A stretch of 26,490 nucleotides of DNA from Microcaldota archaeon (GCA_021816645.1 JAKAXF010000001.1:1-26490); one strand, 5' to 3'; counted from the stretch's first letter, positions 15,773-24,653 are shown. Notes: generated from the sequence alone by a model not told the origin. Translations and numbers: made by a program.

Positions 15773-17373
15773 ATCTTATGGAATCCGCTTTGGTTGGTGA
15801 AGTAGGAACGCAGAGCATGCAGGATACAGAAATAGGGGCGCGGACGGCCAAGGTAGCAACTTCTGTCCTGCTCGGGAAGGTGATAGTGTTCCTGCTCGCC
15901 GGAGCTTCGTTCATAATTGTTGCGAGGCTCCTCGGTCCCAGCACCTACGGTATATACACGCTAGCGATAGCGATCATAGGCATATTCGGATCGGTTGGAG
16001 ACTTGGGGATAGGAGTAAGCTTCAACAAGTTTATACCGGAATATATGAGCAGAAACGAGCACCTTAAGATAAAGGAGTTGCTGGCAAACGGCTACGCGAT
16101 GCTCCTGCTGTTTGGAGGTGTGCTCACTATTCTCACGTTCTCGCTTTCAGGCATATTCTCTACTTACATATTCCACAGTGCCGCATACGGCTGGCTTATA
16201 GAGATAGCATCGTTCTTGATACTGCTTTCGATACTGTACGGTGACTCATACTCGGCGCTTATAGGATTTGGCAAGAATAAGGGAATAGCGGTAACCGCGG
16301 CCGTGGAAGCTGCGGCACAGTCATCGGTGAGTATAGCACTCGCTGTACTCGGATTCGGTGCCGCTGCTCCTATAATAGGGTTGGTGGCCGGATACGGATT
16401 CGGCATAATAAGCGCGTTACTGGCTATACGCGGGTTCACGACCAAAAGTTCTAGAGTGTCGGTTTCAGTGCAAAAGATAAGGGAACTCCTTAAGTTCTCC
16501 CTGCCCGTAGGAGTATCCAACATAATGGGCGTAGCCGTAAGCAACATATCGCTTGTGGTACTGGGGCTGTTCGCTACCTCTATAGTTGTAGGTAATTTCG
16601 GCGTAGCGTCGAGGACAGGATCCATGATAGACCTGATAACGGGATCGATAAGCGTGTCATTGATCACTATGTATTCTACCGCGATTAGTCTCAACAAGAG
16701 CCATGGGGAGATCTCAAGATTCTACAACTACTCGCTATATCTTGCCTTCGTACTGATAGCGCCGCTGCTGTTCTTCGTGGGGATACTCTCTACGCCTTTT
16801 TCGTATACAGTATTCAGCGGTGTATACAAGCTTGCACCCGCGTACATATCCATAATGGCGTTCGGGATACTGATCGGCCTGTTCTCCACATACGCGTACA
16901 ACCTGATGATTAGCGCAAAGAAGGTTAATAGCGTTTTGAAATATTCTGCGGTAACCGCGGCCGTACAGTTTGCGCTTTTGCCGTTTATTGTACCGATGCT
17001 AAAGGGTGTAGGCCTCGCGCTGCTCCTGTTCGTGGTCGCGCCGATAGTCGGAGATGTGCTTTACGCTTACGGGCTGAGCAGAGTGCTGTACGTGAACGTT
17101 AATTTCAGGAAGGTGGGGAGGGTGCTGCTCGCAAACGTGATAAGCTTTGCGTTCGTCGTGATGGCTGTGCTTATACTGAAGAACGCTTTCATACCGTTGC
17201 TGATAATCTCTGCTGCTCTCGTTCTGCTGATATATCCGCCGGTGCTCTCCATGGTCGGCGCACTGAGGAGGAAGGACGTGGAAATAATAAGGAGAACGGC
17301 TGGCGACGTGCCTATCGTTGGGGCCGCGATAGGCGGAATTCTGAGCTATGCGAGTTTGTTCACAAGAGGCTAA
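15769..17373 (+). CDS. Wzx/RfbX-type oligosaccharide flippase (MOP superfamily)
   Basis: A protein of 534 residues with about 14 membrane segments. It shows the polysaccharide-biosynthesis flippase pattern near the N-terminus: KVATSVLLGKVIVFLLAG, then IIVARLLGPSTYGIYTLA, the classic A-R-x-L-G-P-x-x-Y-G-x-Y signature, and LGIGVSFNKFIPEY. It should turn lipid-linked glycans from the inner to the outer membrane face, as AglR-type proteins are thought to do. The GTG at 15769 overlaps the previous stop by 4 nt; ATG 15778 is an alternative start three codons on. Together with the synthase it forms a two-gene unit for supplying outer-face glycosylation. It ends 8 nt before the convergent pyrG. Confidence 0.9.
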   Translation: MNLMESALVGEVGTQSMQDTEIGARTAKVATSVLLGKVIVFLLAGASFIIVARLLGPSTYGIYTLAIAIIGIFGSVGDLGIGVSFNKFIPEYMSRNEHLKIKELLANGYAMLLLFGGVLTILTFSLSGIFSTYIFHSAAYGWLIEIASFLILLSILYGDSYSALIGFGKNKGIAVTAAVEAAAQSSVSIALAVLGFGAAAPIIGLVAGYGFGIISALLAIRGFTTKSSRVSVSVQKIRELLKFSLPVGVSNIMGVAVSNISLVVLGLFATSIVVGNFGVASRTGSMIDLITGSISVSLITMYSTAISLNKSHGEISRFYNYSLYLAFVLIAPLLFFVGILSTPFSYTVFSGVYKLAPAYISIMAFGILIGLFSTYAYNLMISAKKVNSVLKYSAVTAAVQFALLPFIVPMLKGVGLALLLFVVAPIVGDVLYAYGLSRVLYVNVNFRKVGRVLLANVISFAFVVMAVLILKNAFIPLLIISAALVLLIYPPVLSMVGALRRKDVEIIRRTAGDVPIVGAAIGGILSYASLFTRG

Positions 17374-17381
17374 GAGCCACC

Positions 17382-19001
17382 CTAGCGCGAAACTCCGTGC
17401 GCCTCTGCCGCTCTGATAAAAGAGACAAACAAGGGCGATGGTGACTCAAGCTTTGATCTCAGCTCCGGATGAGCTTGTGTTCCTATGCCAAACGTCTCCT
17501 TCCATTCGACCATCTCAACCAGCATGTTATTTGGTGTGGTGGCGCTTATCACTAATCCCGCTTTTTCAAGCCTATCTCTGTAGGCGTTGTTGAACTCGTA
17601 CCTGTGCCTGTGCCTTTCGTATACCAGCTCTTTACCGTAGGCTCTGTACGAAGCTGTGCCACGCCTTATCTTTGTAGGCCAAAGTCCCAGGCGCATCGTC
17701 CCGCCTTTGTACTTTACCGTCTTTTGATCGTCCATTAGCTTGATTATTTTGTATCTCGCGTTTCTGTCAAATTCTGTGGAATTGGCTCCCTTCAGACCGC
17801 AGACGTTCCTTGCAAACTCAATCGACATGAGTTGCATCCCTAGGCACAACCCAAGATACGGGATGCGGTTTGTCCTGGAGTATTCTATTGCTTTTATCAT
17901 ACCTTCTATGCCGCGCGATCCGAAACCTCCAGGAACTATTATCCCATCGCTGCCACCCAGTACACCATAAATTTTGGCAGGATTGGATTTTTCTAGCTCT
18001 TCAGATTCTATCCACCTTATCGAGAGATTAACACCAGCCTCTGCTGCAGCGTGGACCAGCGATTCGTTTAGACTCATGTATGAATCGTGAAGGTTCATGT
18101 ACTTGCCCACTATAGACACGATGATTTTTTGGCCACTTTGGTGTGATATTTTCTCTACCCTTTCTGACCATGCGCCATACTTCTTCCTGTCAAACTTTGA
18201 ACGCCGTAGCCCCATGGAACCAAGTAGTTTTTTATCAAATCCCTGCGCCATTAGATGGGACGGGAGCTCGTATATGCTTCCGAGATCGTGGTCGTCAAAC
18301 ACATTCTCCAGTGGTATGTTTGCGAAATTTGCAATCTTTCTCCTGACATCCTCTCCAAGCGGATCGGAGCTCCTGCAGATTATGAAATTTGGCGTTATGC
18401 CGGATTGCATAATACTCCTTATAGCTAGCTGCGTAGGTTTGGTCTTCTGCTCCCCGACCACATCGAGCTTTGGAACATACGTGAGGTCCACAAAAACCGT
18501 CTCGTGTCTCAATGCAAGCTGACGCATGGCTTCGATGAAGTAGTTGTTCTCTATATCTCCAACCGTGCCCCCTACTTCTATAAGCATCATTTCAAGATCG
18601 TAATTTTTCGCTGTTTCCTCTATCCTGTTGATTACGTAATCCGTAACGTGGGGTATGAACTGCACGTCGCTACCTAGGAAATCCCCGCGCCTTTCGCGCG
18701 ATATTATAGTGCTGAATATCTTACCGCCAGTCAAGGAAAAGTCACCGGTAATATCGCGGCCGAGGAAACGCTCGTAGTTGCCAAAATCCATATCTACCTC
18801 GCTTTTGTCATCAAGTACAAACACCTCGCCGTGCCTGAATGGATTCATGGTGCCGCAATCGTAGTTCAGATAACCGTCAAATTTCATCGGCATGGCGTTA
18901 TAACCGTAGAATGAGAGTATTTTTGCTATTGAAGACGTAACGATCCCTTTTCCGAGACCGCTAAGCAATGATCCGAGTACCACAACATATTTTGTCCGCA
19001 T
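17382..19001 (-). CDS. pyrG: CTP synthase (glutamine-hydrolysing)
   Basis: Full-length, two domains, 539 residues. The synthetase part has the P-loop-like SGLGKG (14-19), Lys40, GTMNPFRHGEVFV (50-62), metal-binding Asp72, NYERF and EVGGTVGDIE (142-151). The glutaminase part has PGGFGSRGIEGM, nucleophile Cys386 in LGLCLGMQ, and His511/Glu513 in AHPE. It converts UTP plus glutamine to CTP with ATP. I chose ATG 18999-19001 over an ATG 12 codons upstream (19035-19037): the protein then begins MRTKYVVVLG, aligning with family N-termini, and a TATA box lies about 26 nt upstream, inside the longer version. One oddity is DGY where the family usually has DPY (residue 43). Confidence 0.97.
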   Translation of the reverse strand: MRTKYVVVLGSLLSGLGKGIVTSSIAKILSFYGYNAMPMKFDGYLNYDCGTMNPFRHGEVFVLDDKSEVDMDFGNYERFLGRDITGDFSLTGGKIFSTIISRERRGDFLGSDVQFIPHVTDYVINRIEETAKNYDLEMMLIEVGGTVGDIENNYFIEAMRQLALRHETVFVDLTYVPKLDVVGEQKTKPTQLAIRSIMQSGITPNFIICRSSDPLGEDVRRKIANFANIPLENVFDDHDLGSIYELPSHLMAQGFDKKLLGSMGLRRSKFDRKKYGAWSERVEKISHQSGQKIIVSIVGKYMNLHDSYMSLNESLVHAAAEAGVNLSIRWIESEELEKSNPAKIYGVLGGSDGIIVPGGFGSRGIEGMIKAIEYSRTNRIPYLGLCLGMQLMSIEFARNVCGLKGANSTEFDRNARYKIIKLMDDQKTVKYKGGTMRLGLWPTKIRRGTASYRAYGKELVYERHRHRYEFNNAYRDRLEKAGLVISATTPNNMLVEMVEWKETFGIGTQAHPELRSKLESPSPLFVSFIRAAEAHGVSR

Positions 19002-19022
19002 ATATTGTATTATACGGAAAGG

Positions 19023-19030
19023 ATTTAAAA
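19023..19030 (-). promoter_or_regulatory. TATA box of pyrG
   Basis: TTTTAAAT on the minus strand, centred 26 nt before ATG 19001, predicts a leaderless mRNA and decides the start. Confidence 0.6.
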
Positions 19031-19125
19031 CCTTCACGAAGTGCGACGTTGAGCGACAGTAGATAAATCTATATGTTTTGTAATAATACTTTGTAAACGA
19101 TAGGAGTTACGCGATAGATGATATA

Positions 19126-20793
19126 GTGGCATTATTCCACAATAAAAGCCGTGCTGAGGCTATTGCACTTTTTACTCTGGTTCTTGTATTAGGAATAGCG
19201 TTGTCTGTATATTTGTACGCCGGCCCGGACCCGTTCTACGATGATGTAGTGTACGCTGGTCTCGCAAGAGAGGCGATAATGGGAAATATGGGCTTCATGC
19301 TCAGCAAGTTTGCCTTTGGGTTCCTTGGCATATTGCAGATATCGGCATTCTTTTACGCCTTTGGATACGGGGGACTACAGGGAGTTGCGAGCAGTTTCAT
19401 AGATTATGTTATAATGGTGTACCTTATATTTTTGTGCGGAAGAGAGCTTGGTGGAAAAAGGGGCAACTGGTTTGGATTCGTAGCCGCTTACATAGGCGCC
19501 ACATTTCCGTTCGTTTCATCTTACGTGTTCAGAATCCTGCTCGACATACCACTGGGTATGCTGGCGGCACTTTCCACGTACCTCTTCCTGAAGATGCTTA
19601 GAAACACGCACAATAGGATATTCCCTGTGTTGTTCGGACTCGCTACAGCGTCTTTGATATACATAAAAACGGAAGGCTACCTGCTCATACTTGCATCATC
19701 TTTATCTCTGATTATAGTTTATTTTCTTGAAAAGTATGTACGTGGTTTTAGAATTAGGAATAACGTAGGAGCAAAAAAAATAGTGACTACGGAACGTCTA
19801 GTGTTTTTTTTAATAGGTGTTGCGGCCATAATAGTCTCCGAACTCGTTGTCTATTATTTCTTGGTGCAAATTCCGCTTTTCGTATTTAAAAGCTACGTAA
19901 ACATACCAAATTACTACAGCGTATGGCACGACATTGTGGTGATGTTTTCACCTTATACAATATCCGAGATCGCCTTGGTGGCCGAACAGTCCTCTCCAGG
20001 TATCTTTTTTGACTTGGCCATAGTGGGGGGCATAGTGGCAGTACTCAAAAGAGACAGCAAAATGGTGTATCTGTTCTTGGTCGCCGCGATAAGCATACTG
20101 TATTTTATTTTTGGACCAAATTCGGTAACGTTTCTTATGGGATTAGGCTCAGGTGTACCTTCTTCGTATAGTACGATCCTATTCGTAGTTAGATATCTGG
20201 TGATTATCGCTCCGTTCCTGTCACTCCTATGTGCATATTTGCTGTTCAAAATTTTAGACTCTGTAAAAGCCCTGACAAATCCACATACTGGAAGATATAT
20301 AACCTTGGTGATATTCTTGATTCTGGCTGCATCGCAGATACCTATCTACCTCGGCCTGCATGTGCTGAACAACACGATATACGAAGAGAATCTTATATTA
20401 CACAAGGTTGTCAATCTAGCCACAGGATTATCTGGAAACGGCCCTGTTACGTTCTACATTAATTCTGGAACCGGGAAGACAAATAATGTAGATTTTTCCA
20501 TGTTTAACGCGCTGCCTTTCTATTCTAGATACAATAGCACATACAAATTCAAGATCATAGGCGTATCACTATGGCCAAACTCCGACAACTTTTCAAATGC
20601 ATGCGAGTCCCCAACCAAAAATTCTTTCTTGGTTAACGGCTATCCGTACGGCCCTACGCAGACGCAAAACCGTGAAATTATTACAGAGTGGTTGGGAAGC
20701 AACTGCACGGCCACCTATCTGGGCAATTTTACAGTTGCATCGGTGTTCTACACTACACTGCAGGTATACCGTATCAGCCAAAACAACACATGA
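19126..20793 (+). CDS. GT-C family membrane glycosyltransferase (PMT/ArnT-like)
   Basis: A protein of 555 residues with about a dozen membrane segments. The first-loop motif is GPDPFYDDVVYAG (Asp39-Asp40), and the second acid is Asp140 in FRILLDIPLG. Both motifs and the C-terminal outer domain (EWLGSNCTATYLGNF near the end) resemble the 7127 product most closely (GWLGNNCTAEQISSF), so these two are probably paralogs. A likely GTG start at 19126 is used, because the nearby upstream ATG (19118) meets a stop at once. The phosphodiesterase gene follows after 31 nt on the same strand but has its own ribosome binding site. Expected reaction: sugar transfer from polyprenyl phosphate to an outer-face acceptor. 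Confidence 0.82.
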   Translation: MALFHNKSRAEAIALFTLVLVLGIALSVYLYAGPDPFYDDVVYAGLAREAIMGNMGFMLSKFAFGFLGILQISAFFYAFGYGGLQGVASSFIDYVIMVYLIFLCGRELGGKRGNWFGFVAAYIGATFPFVSSYVFRILLDIPLGMLAALSTYLFLKMLRNTHNRIFPVLFGLATASLIYIKTEGYLLILASSLSLIIVYFLEKYVRGFRIRNNVGAKKIVTTERLVFFLIGVAAIIVSELVVYYFLVQIPLFVFKSYVNIPNYYSVWHDIVVMFSPYTISEIALVAEQSSPGIFFDLAIVGGIVAVLKRDSKMVYLFLVAAISILYFIFGPNSVTFLMGLGSGVPSSYSTILFVVRYLVIIAPFLSLLCAYLLFKILDSVKALTNPHTGRYITLVIFLILAASQIPIYLGLHVLNNTIYEENLILHKVVNLATGLSGNGPVTFYINSGTGKTNNVDFSMFNALPFYSRYNSTYKFKIIGVSLWPNSDNFSNACESPTKNSFLVNGYPYGPTQTQNREIITEWLGSNCTATYLGNFTVASVFYTTLQVYRISQNNT

Positions 20794-20814
20794 ATGGCCT
20801 CCGCTAGATTCGTA

Positions 20815-20820
20815 GGGTGT
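20815..20820 (+). promoter_or_regulatory. Ribosome binding site of the 2',3'-cyclic phosphodiesterase gene
   Basis: GGGTGT lies 4 nt before ATG 20825, matching the AGGGTG before the 13715 gene. It supports this start and suggests translation from a mRNA with a leader, perhaps shared with the GT-C gene upstream. Confidence 0.45.
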
Positions 20821-20824
20821 ATAC

Positions 20825-21376
20825 ATGGTAAGGGTTTTCACTGCGATAGACATTCCAGATGCACTAAAGGGTAGCATAGCACTAGAAACGCGGGCTCTTG
20901 GATCCCTAAGTGGAATTAAGCTGGCAGATGATACCGCATTGCATATAACACTGCATTTCTTCGAAGACCTTAGCCATGATCAAGTAGAGGAAGTAAAAGC
21001 CGCTATGAGCATATCGAGTGAATCCAAATTCGCGGTATCGCTCCGTGGAGTAGACTTTTTTGACAGAAAAAGGCCAAAGGTTGTGTTCATAAAGGTAGCA
21101 GAGGGTGCGGATCGGATACGGCACATATATTATGGATTGCGCGGCTTGGTTAAAGATCCTGGCATAGAGTGGGAGCACAGGGATTTTATTCCACATCTTA
21201 CGATTGCTAGAGTCAATGGCTACTCAGCTTCGCTGAACAGCAAACTTGAGGATTTTGCAGAGTCCCACACTGGCGAGTTTGGATCCTTCGTGTGCAACAG
21301 GATAGTTTTGAAGAGAAGCGACTTTACAGAGCACGGAGTAGTACACACAGAGCTTCATGGCTGGGATTTGCTTTGA
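20825..21376 (+). CDS. thpR: RNA 2',3'-cyclic phosphodiesterase (LigT/ThpR, 2H superfamily)
   Basis: The 183 residues have the expected length and the two H-x-T-x motifs of the 2H phosphoesterase fold: HITL at 40-43 (in ALHITLHFF) and HLTI at 125-128 (in DFIPHLTIAR). The start MVRVFTAIDIP matches the usual R-x-F-x-A-[IV]-D-[IL]-P opening of the family. It should open 2',3'-cyclic phosphate RNA ends to 2'-phosphates; a role in tRNA end processing is often assumed but not proven. The last 22 nt overlap the 3' end of the convergent GT-C gene. No functional link to the glycosylation genes is apparent. Confidence 0.93.
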   Translation: MVRVFTAIDIPDALKGSIALETRALGSLSGIKLADDTALHITLHFFEDLSHDQVEEVKAAMSISSESKFAVSLRGVDFFDRKRPKVVFIKVAEGADRIRHIYYGLRGLVKDPGIEWEHRDFIPHLTIARVNGYSASLNSKLEDFAESHTGEFGSFVCNRIVLKRSDFTEHGVVHTELHGWDLL

Positions 21377-23016
21377 CCGGTTAAGACAGGAATCTTGTAT
21401 ACGGCATAAGTGAAATTAAAGCTTTTTCCTATCAGAGTGTTGTTAGTAGATACCATGGAATACGGCTGCCCGAATATATCATATTTACGCAGGTAAGAGG
21501 GTGAAGGGACTTGCACGTAAACAGTATCCAGGTTGCACCTCTGCTGCAACGTGTTGTTCAACAGAGTTATTATGTATTCGTACTTGCCCAGTGTGGTACA
21601 GTTGGTTTGGTTTAAGTTGGTAACAAATTGATATTGGTAGTCTGTATATGGTTCTAGCAAGAATGTAAATTCATTTTGGTTTATAAAGAGTGGGGCCAAG
21701 ACCAGAGAGGATCCAACGGGTAGTGTATCGATAAACTTGCCGAGGTTGTAAAGGGAGTACGCGTAGTTGTACATTGACATCTTTATTATGTAGATGAAGA
21801 AAACGTTACTTGCCATTATGGCGCCAATGAGTATTATCAGGATCACGTTTTTTGTGCGTTTTGTATGGAAACCTCGCGTCGTGTGTGTCTTGAGCAGATG
21901 GTTTCTTCCTTCGCTAGCTTTCTTGGAGAACAGATCGGCAAACCCCATTCCAAATATTAATGAGACAGCTGGCATGACAATCATAAGGTATCTAAGGTAG
22001 GGTACACCCCAATCGATTTGCAGGTAGTGTGTAAGGCTCTCTGTGCCAAATGAAAGGTATAGTATTAATGATATAAGCCATAGCACGGGCAGCGCAGCCC
22101 TGTGGTCTCTGTATAGCAGAACAACAAGCGACATGACTATGACGATGTAAAAATAGCCTCCGGTCTCAACCAGATAGGTTATGCCTGAAATGGGGACTAA
22201 TGCGGTCCCTATTGGGAACATGTATACTAGGTAGGCATAAAACCCGTATACAAACGGTACTTTGCTGATTCCGGAATAGTTTGATAACATGCCTTGGATT
22301 ATGTACAGAGGCGCTCCGTATGCGAGGAACCCTATGCCAATCATTACTGCTACCGCAAGGGCTGCTCCCGCTAGGGTAAACGCTATGCTTTTGAGATAGT
22401 ATTGCTTTTGAGGCTCCTTTAGCGTAAGGTATATCAGAACCAGCAGCATTGGTAAGAGTATAAGCATAGTTTCTGCCACTACCAGCGCACCTATAATCGC
22501 CGTAAAACCTGCCAGTAGGAACATAAGGTAATTTCTTCTCTTGTTTTCGCCTTTCATCGCATACACAAACAACAGCATTGCGAGTATTGCGAATGTTGCC
22601 ATCACGGCATCGTCCCCTTCTCTAGCTACCTGATATATTCCGAGAGGGAGAGTGGAGTAGAACAATGCAGACAGTATACCAGCTTGGGTACTGTGGAGTT
22701 TGCGGCCCAGCAAAAACAGCATGAGTATCCCTGCACCGTACATGATGACGTCGAACAGGATTTCGCTAAATGCACTTACACCGAACAGCTTGAACATCAG
22801 GGCGGTTCCTGCGATTATTATCGGCTTGATAGAGTCTATTCCATAACCTATGTGGAACCCCTGCGTCATGAAAGTGTAGGAAATAATGCTGTAAAGGTTT
22901 TCATCTGGTCCTTCTGCAGCGTAGAACTTATAGAATACTAGGAAAAGGAATACAGCAATAATCAGGACTATTGAAAGAACGACCATATATTTTTTTATTG
23001 AGTCGGATTTAGGCAT
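21355..23016 (-). CDS. GT-C family membrane glycosyltransferase (PMT/ArnT-like)
   Basis: 553 residues: basic start MPKSDSIKKY, about a dozen membrane segments and an outer C-terminal domain. The first-loop motif is AAEGPDENLYS (Asp38-Glu39), the D-E form also seen in the 11898 product. The second acidic site is doubled, Asp135-Asp136 in AREGDDAVMA. KPIIIAGTALMFKLFG after the first loop fits the PMT_2 layout. It probably uses a polyprenyl-phosphate sugar; the acceptor is unknown. It lies 32 nt downstream of the 23049-23672 gene on the same strand, so the two may be co-transcribed. Its 3' end overlaps thpR by 22 nt. Confidence 0.82.
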   Translation of the reverse strand: MPKSDSIKKYMVVLSIVLIIAVFLFLVFYKFYAAEGPDENLYSIISYTFMTQGFHIGYGIDSIKPIIIAGTALMFKLFGVSAFSEILFDVIMYGAGILMLFLLGRKLHSTQAGILSALFYSTLPLGIYQVAREGDDAVMATFAILAMLLFVYAMKGENKRRNYLMFLLAGFTAIIGALVVAETMLILLPMLLVLIYLTLKEPQKQYYLKSIAFTLAGAALAVAVMIGIGFLAYGAPLYIIQGMLSNYSGISKVPFVYGFYAYLVYMFPIGTALVPISGITYLVETGGYFYIVIVMSLVVLLYRDHRAALPVLWLISLILYLSFGTESLTHYLQIDWGVPYLRYLMIVMPAVSLIFGMGFADLFSKKASEGRNHLLKTHTTRGFHTKRTKNVILIILIGAIMASNVFFIYIIKMSMYNYAYSLYNLGKFIDTLPVGSSLVLAPLFINQNEFTFLLEPYTDYQYQFVTNLNQTNCTTLGKYEYIITLLNNTLQQRCNLDTVYVQVPSPSYLRKYDIFGQPYSMVSTNNTLIGKSFNFTYAVYKIPVLTGQSKSQP

Positions 23017-23048
23017 TTCAATCTACTAAAAAGGCCTCAAGAATTGGC

Positions 23049-23672
23049 CTACTGCGGCAATGATGACGTTGTCTGATCTGCTATATTTCTAGAAAACTGG
23101 TCCTCTGTTAAGTTGTTTGCGAGTTCGCCCGGTCTGTACACCCTGTTGAGTAGCAGCATGTTGTACGTCGTGCCGATGCGCATGTCGATTGCTACGTGCC
23201 TGACTTCGCTACCGAATAGGTCAATCTCGTAAAACGCTATCTTCCGTTTGCCTAGAATATCGATTATTTCTTCTGTGTACGAATAATCCTCTCCGTCCTG
23301 AAGTCCGATAATCCTCGCCTCAAAGTTTGATCTCTTTTTTGATTTCAGATAACGATCCATCTCTTGCAACAGCCTTTTGTGTTGCTCTTGGTCCTTCTTG
23401 TAAAGCCTCGCGATGAATGCGCTTCCTGAGTCTATGTCATAAACTGTAAAAATAAAATCGAAAACGACATTTTTGAATCCCAAGTATCTCTTGTCGGTCG
23501 TACCCGTGTATCGATATTCGGAAAATTTGCCTACGTCTATATACATTATGTCGTCGTGTTCTTCCATCTTTGAAACAGATATATGCTGTCTTTCCTTGTT
23601 GTTGCGGATAAATTGCGATTGGCCAAAGTTTTTTGATTTGTATGCCTCGAAAAAGGCTTCGTTGAAGGGCAT
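23049..23672 (-). CDS. Conserved-looking soluble protein of unknown function (207 aa)
   Basis: No family is recognised with confidence. There is no signal peptide or membrane segment, so it should be cytoplasmic. It mixes strands (FDFIFTVYDIDSGSAFIARL), a charged helix (EQHKRLLQEMDRYLKSKKR), further strand-helix-strand elements (KIAFYEIDLFGSEVRHVAID) and a Gln/Ser/Thr-rich tail. The order of elements recalls CheD-type folds, but the catalytic Cys and His of CheD are not seen, so I do not call it CheD. It is the only unknown soluble protein among many membrane genes. The TATA-like box at 23714-23721 implies a leader of about 20 nt. A GT-C gene follows after 32 nt. Confidence 0.75.
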   Translation of the reverse strand: MPFNEAFFEAYKSKNFGQSQFIRNNKERQHISVSKMEEHDDIMYIDVGKFSEYRYTGTTDKRYLGFKNVVFDFIFTVYDIDSGSAFIARLYKKDQEQHKRLLQEMDRYLKSKKRSNFEARIIGLQDGEDYSYTEEIIDILGKRKIAFYEIDLFGSEVRHVAIDMRIGTTYNMLLLNRVYRPGELANNLTEDQFSRNIADQTTSSLPQ

Positions 23673-23713
23673 ATTATCACTCGCACTGCTTCGTGTATCT
23701 GATTCTTAGACAA

Positions 23714-23721
23714 ATTATATA
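23714..23721 (-). promoter_or_regulatory. TATA box of the 23049-23672 gene
   Basis: TATATAAT on the minus strand, centred about 46 nt before the ATG at 23672. Transcription would start about 20 nt before the ATG. Confidence 0.5.
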
Positions 23722-23765
23722 TGCTTAGGTGCTAACCATGCTACGCGGGGGCATAAACTGGTATA

Positions 23766-24626
23766 TCATTTCGGTGGTGCTACAAAAGAAACGTTGCCAA
23801 ACATTACACCGTCGTATGCCTTTGGAACAAACGCGTTTGCGTTGCCATTAAGAGGCCACCATCCGAGCAGATCCTCTGAACTCAGAGGGTGTCCGGCCAT
23901 ACCGCTGCGGTACAGTGTCGATACTTCTGACTGGCTCAGCGCGTCTCCGTATATCTGCACGTTCGACATGTATCCGGCAAATTCGGAGTCGTATGCGTTC
24001 GCCGAGTAAGGTATGTAGTACGAAATGTACACCTTCGCATCTGATATTACCAGATTGCCCACAGCTGGTCTCCATATCATGCCGGGACCACTCGCTGTAC
24101 CGTTACTGTAAAATATTGGCTTGCCGTTTGCGTACACGGCGAATGTTCCGTTGTTATAAGTTTCTACTACGTGTACCCACTGATTCGTCCAATTCTCCCT
24201 TCTGAATTCTTCGCTGCAATTGGCGGGATAGCTGCCATTTAGCTTGCATATATTCAGATTGAAGTAGCCGTTGCCCCTCCATTCCAGATATATCTGGGGC
24301 AGTTCTCCGGTATTGTTGCTCACGTCAATCATGTCTTCAGAATAAGGCGATCCAGGTATACCGTTGCCCACGCGTGTTGGGTACATCCAGAACGAAATTG
24401 TAAAGCTCTTATTTATGGTAATGTTTGTCTGAGATAATATGTAACTAGGCGGCGTGGAGTATCCGTTGAAATAGGCAACGTACTTGGGCATGTTGCTTTG
24501 CTGCACGGGATACGTGGAATAAGAAAATACAACAACTATAAACAGCCAGATCAGCAAAATTATTGGCACCACTATCTGCAACATTTTTTTTATAGGACCC
24601 GGTTTTTCCTTCTTCGATCGCGGCAT
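23766..24626 (-). CDS. Membrane-anchored LamG/concanavalin A-like lectin-fold protein
   Basis: 286 residues. A basic inner start (MPRSKKEKPGPIKK), one membrane segment at about 15-36, then an outer domain filling the rest. The domain shows the LamG_3 pattern: FTISFWMYPT, a central NQWVHVVETYNNGTFAVYAN segment with NGKPIFY, LVISDAKV, then FAGYMSNVQIYGDALSQSEV and a final LLGWWPLNGN. LamG folds often bind glycans or proteins; which applies here is unknown. Many N-X-S/T sites are present. The TATA box at 24646-24653 lies about 24 nt upstream, supporting ATG 24626 and a leaderless mRNA. It is divergent from the GT-C gene at 24788. Confidence 0.85.
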   Translation of the reverse strand: MPRSKKEKPGPIKKMLQIVVPIILLIWLFIVVVFSYSTYPVQQSNMPKYVAYFNGYSTPPSYILSQTNITINKSFTISFWMYPTRVGNGIPGSPYSEDMIDVSNNTGELPQIYLEWRGNGYFNLNICKLNGSYPANCSEEFRRENWTNQWVHVVETYNNGTFAVYANGKPIFYSNGTASGPGMIWRPAVGNLVISDAKVYISYYIPYSANAYDSEFAGYMSNVQIYGDALSQSEVSTLYRSGMAGHPLSSEDLLGWWPLNGNANAFVPKAYDGVMFGNVSFVAPPK

Positions 24627-24645
24627 GCGTAAATTTGCAAGGCAA

Positions 24646-24653
24646 TATTTAAA
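24646..24653 (-). promoter_or_regulatory. TATA box of the LamG gene
   Basis: TTTAAATA on the minus strand, centred about 24 nt before ATG 24626. Confidence 0.5.
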
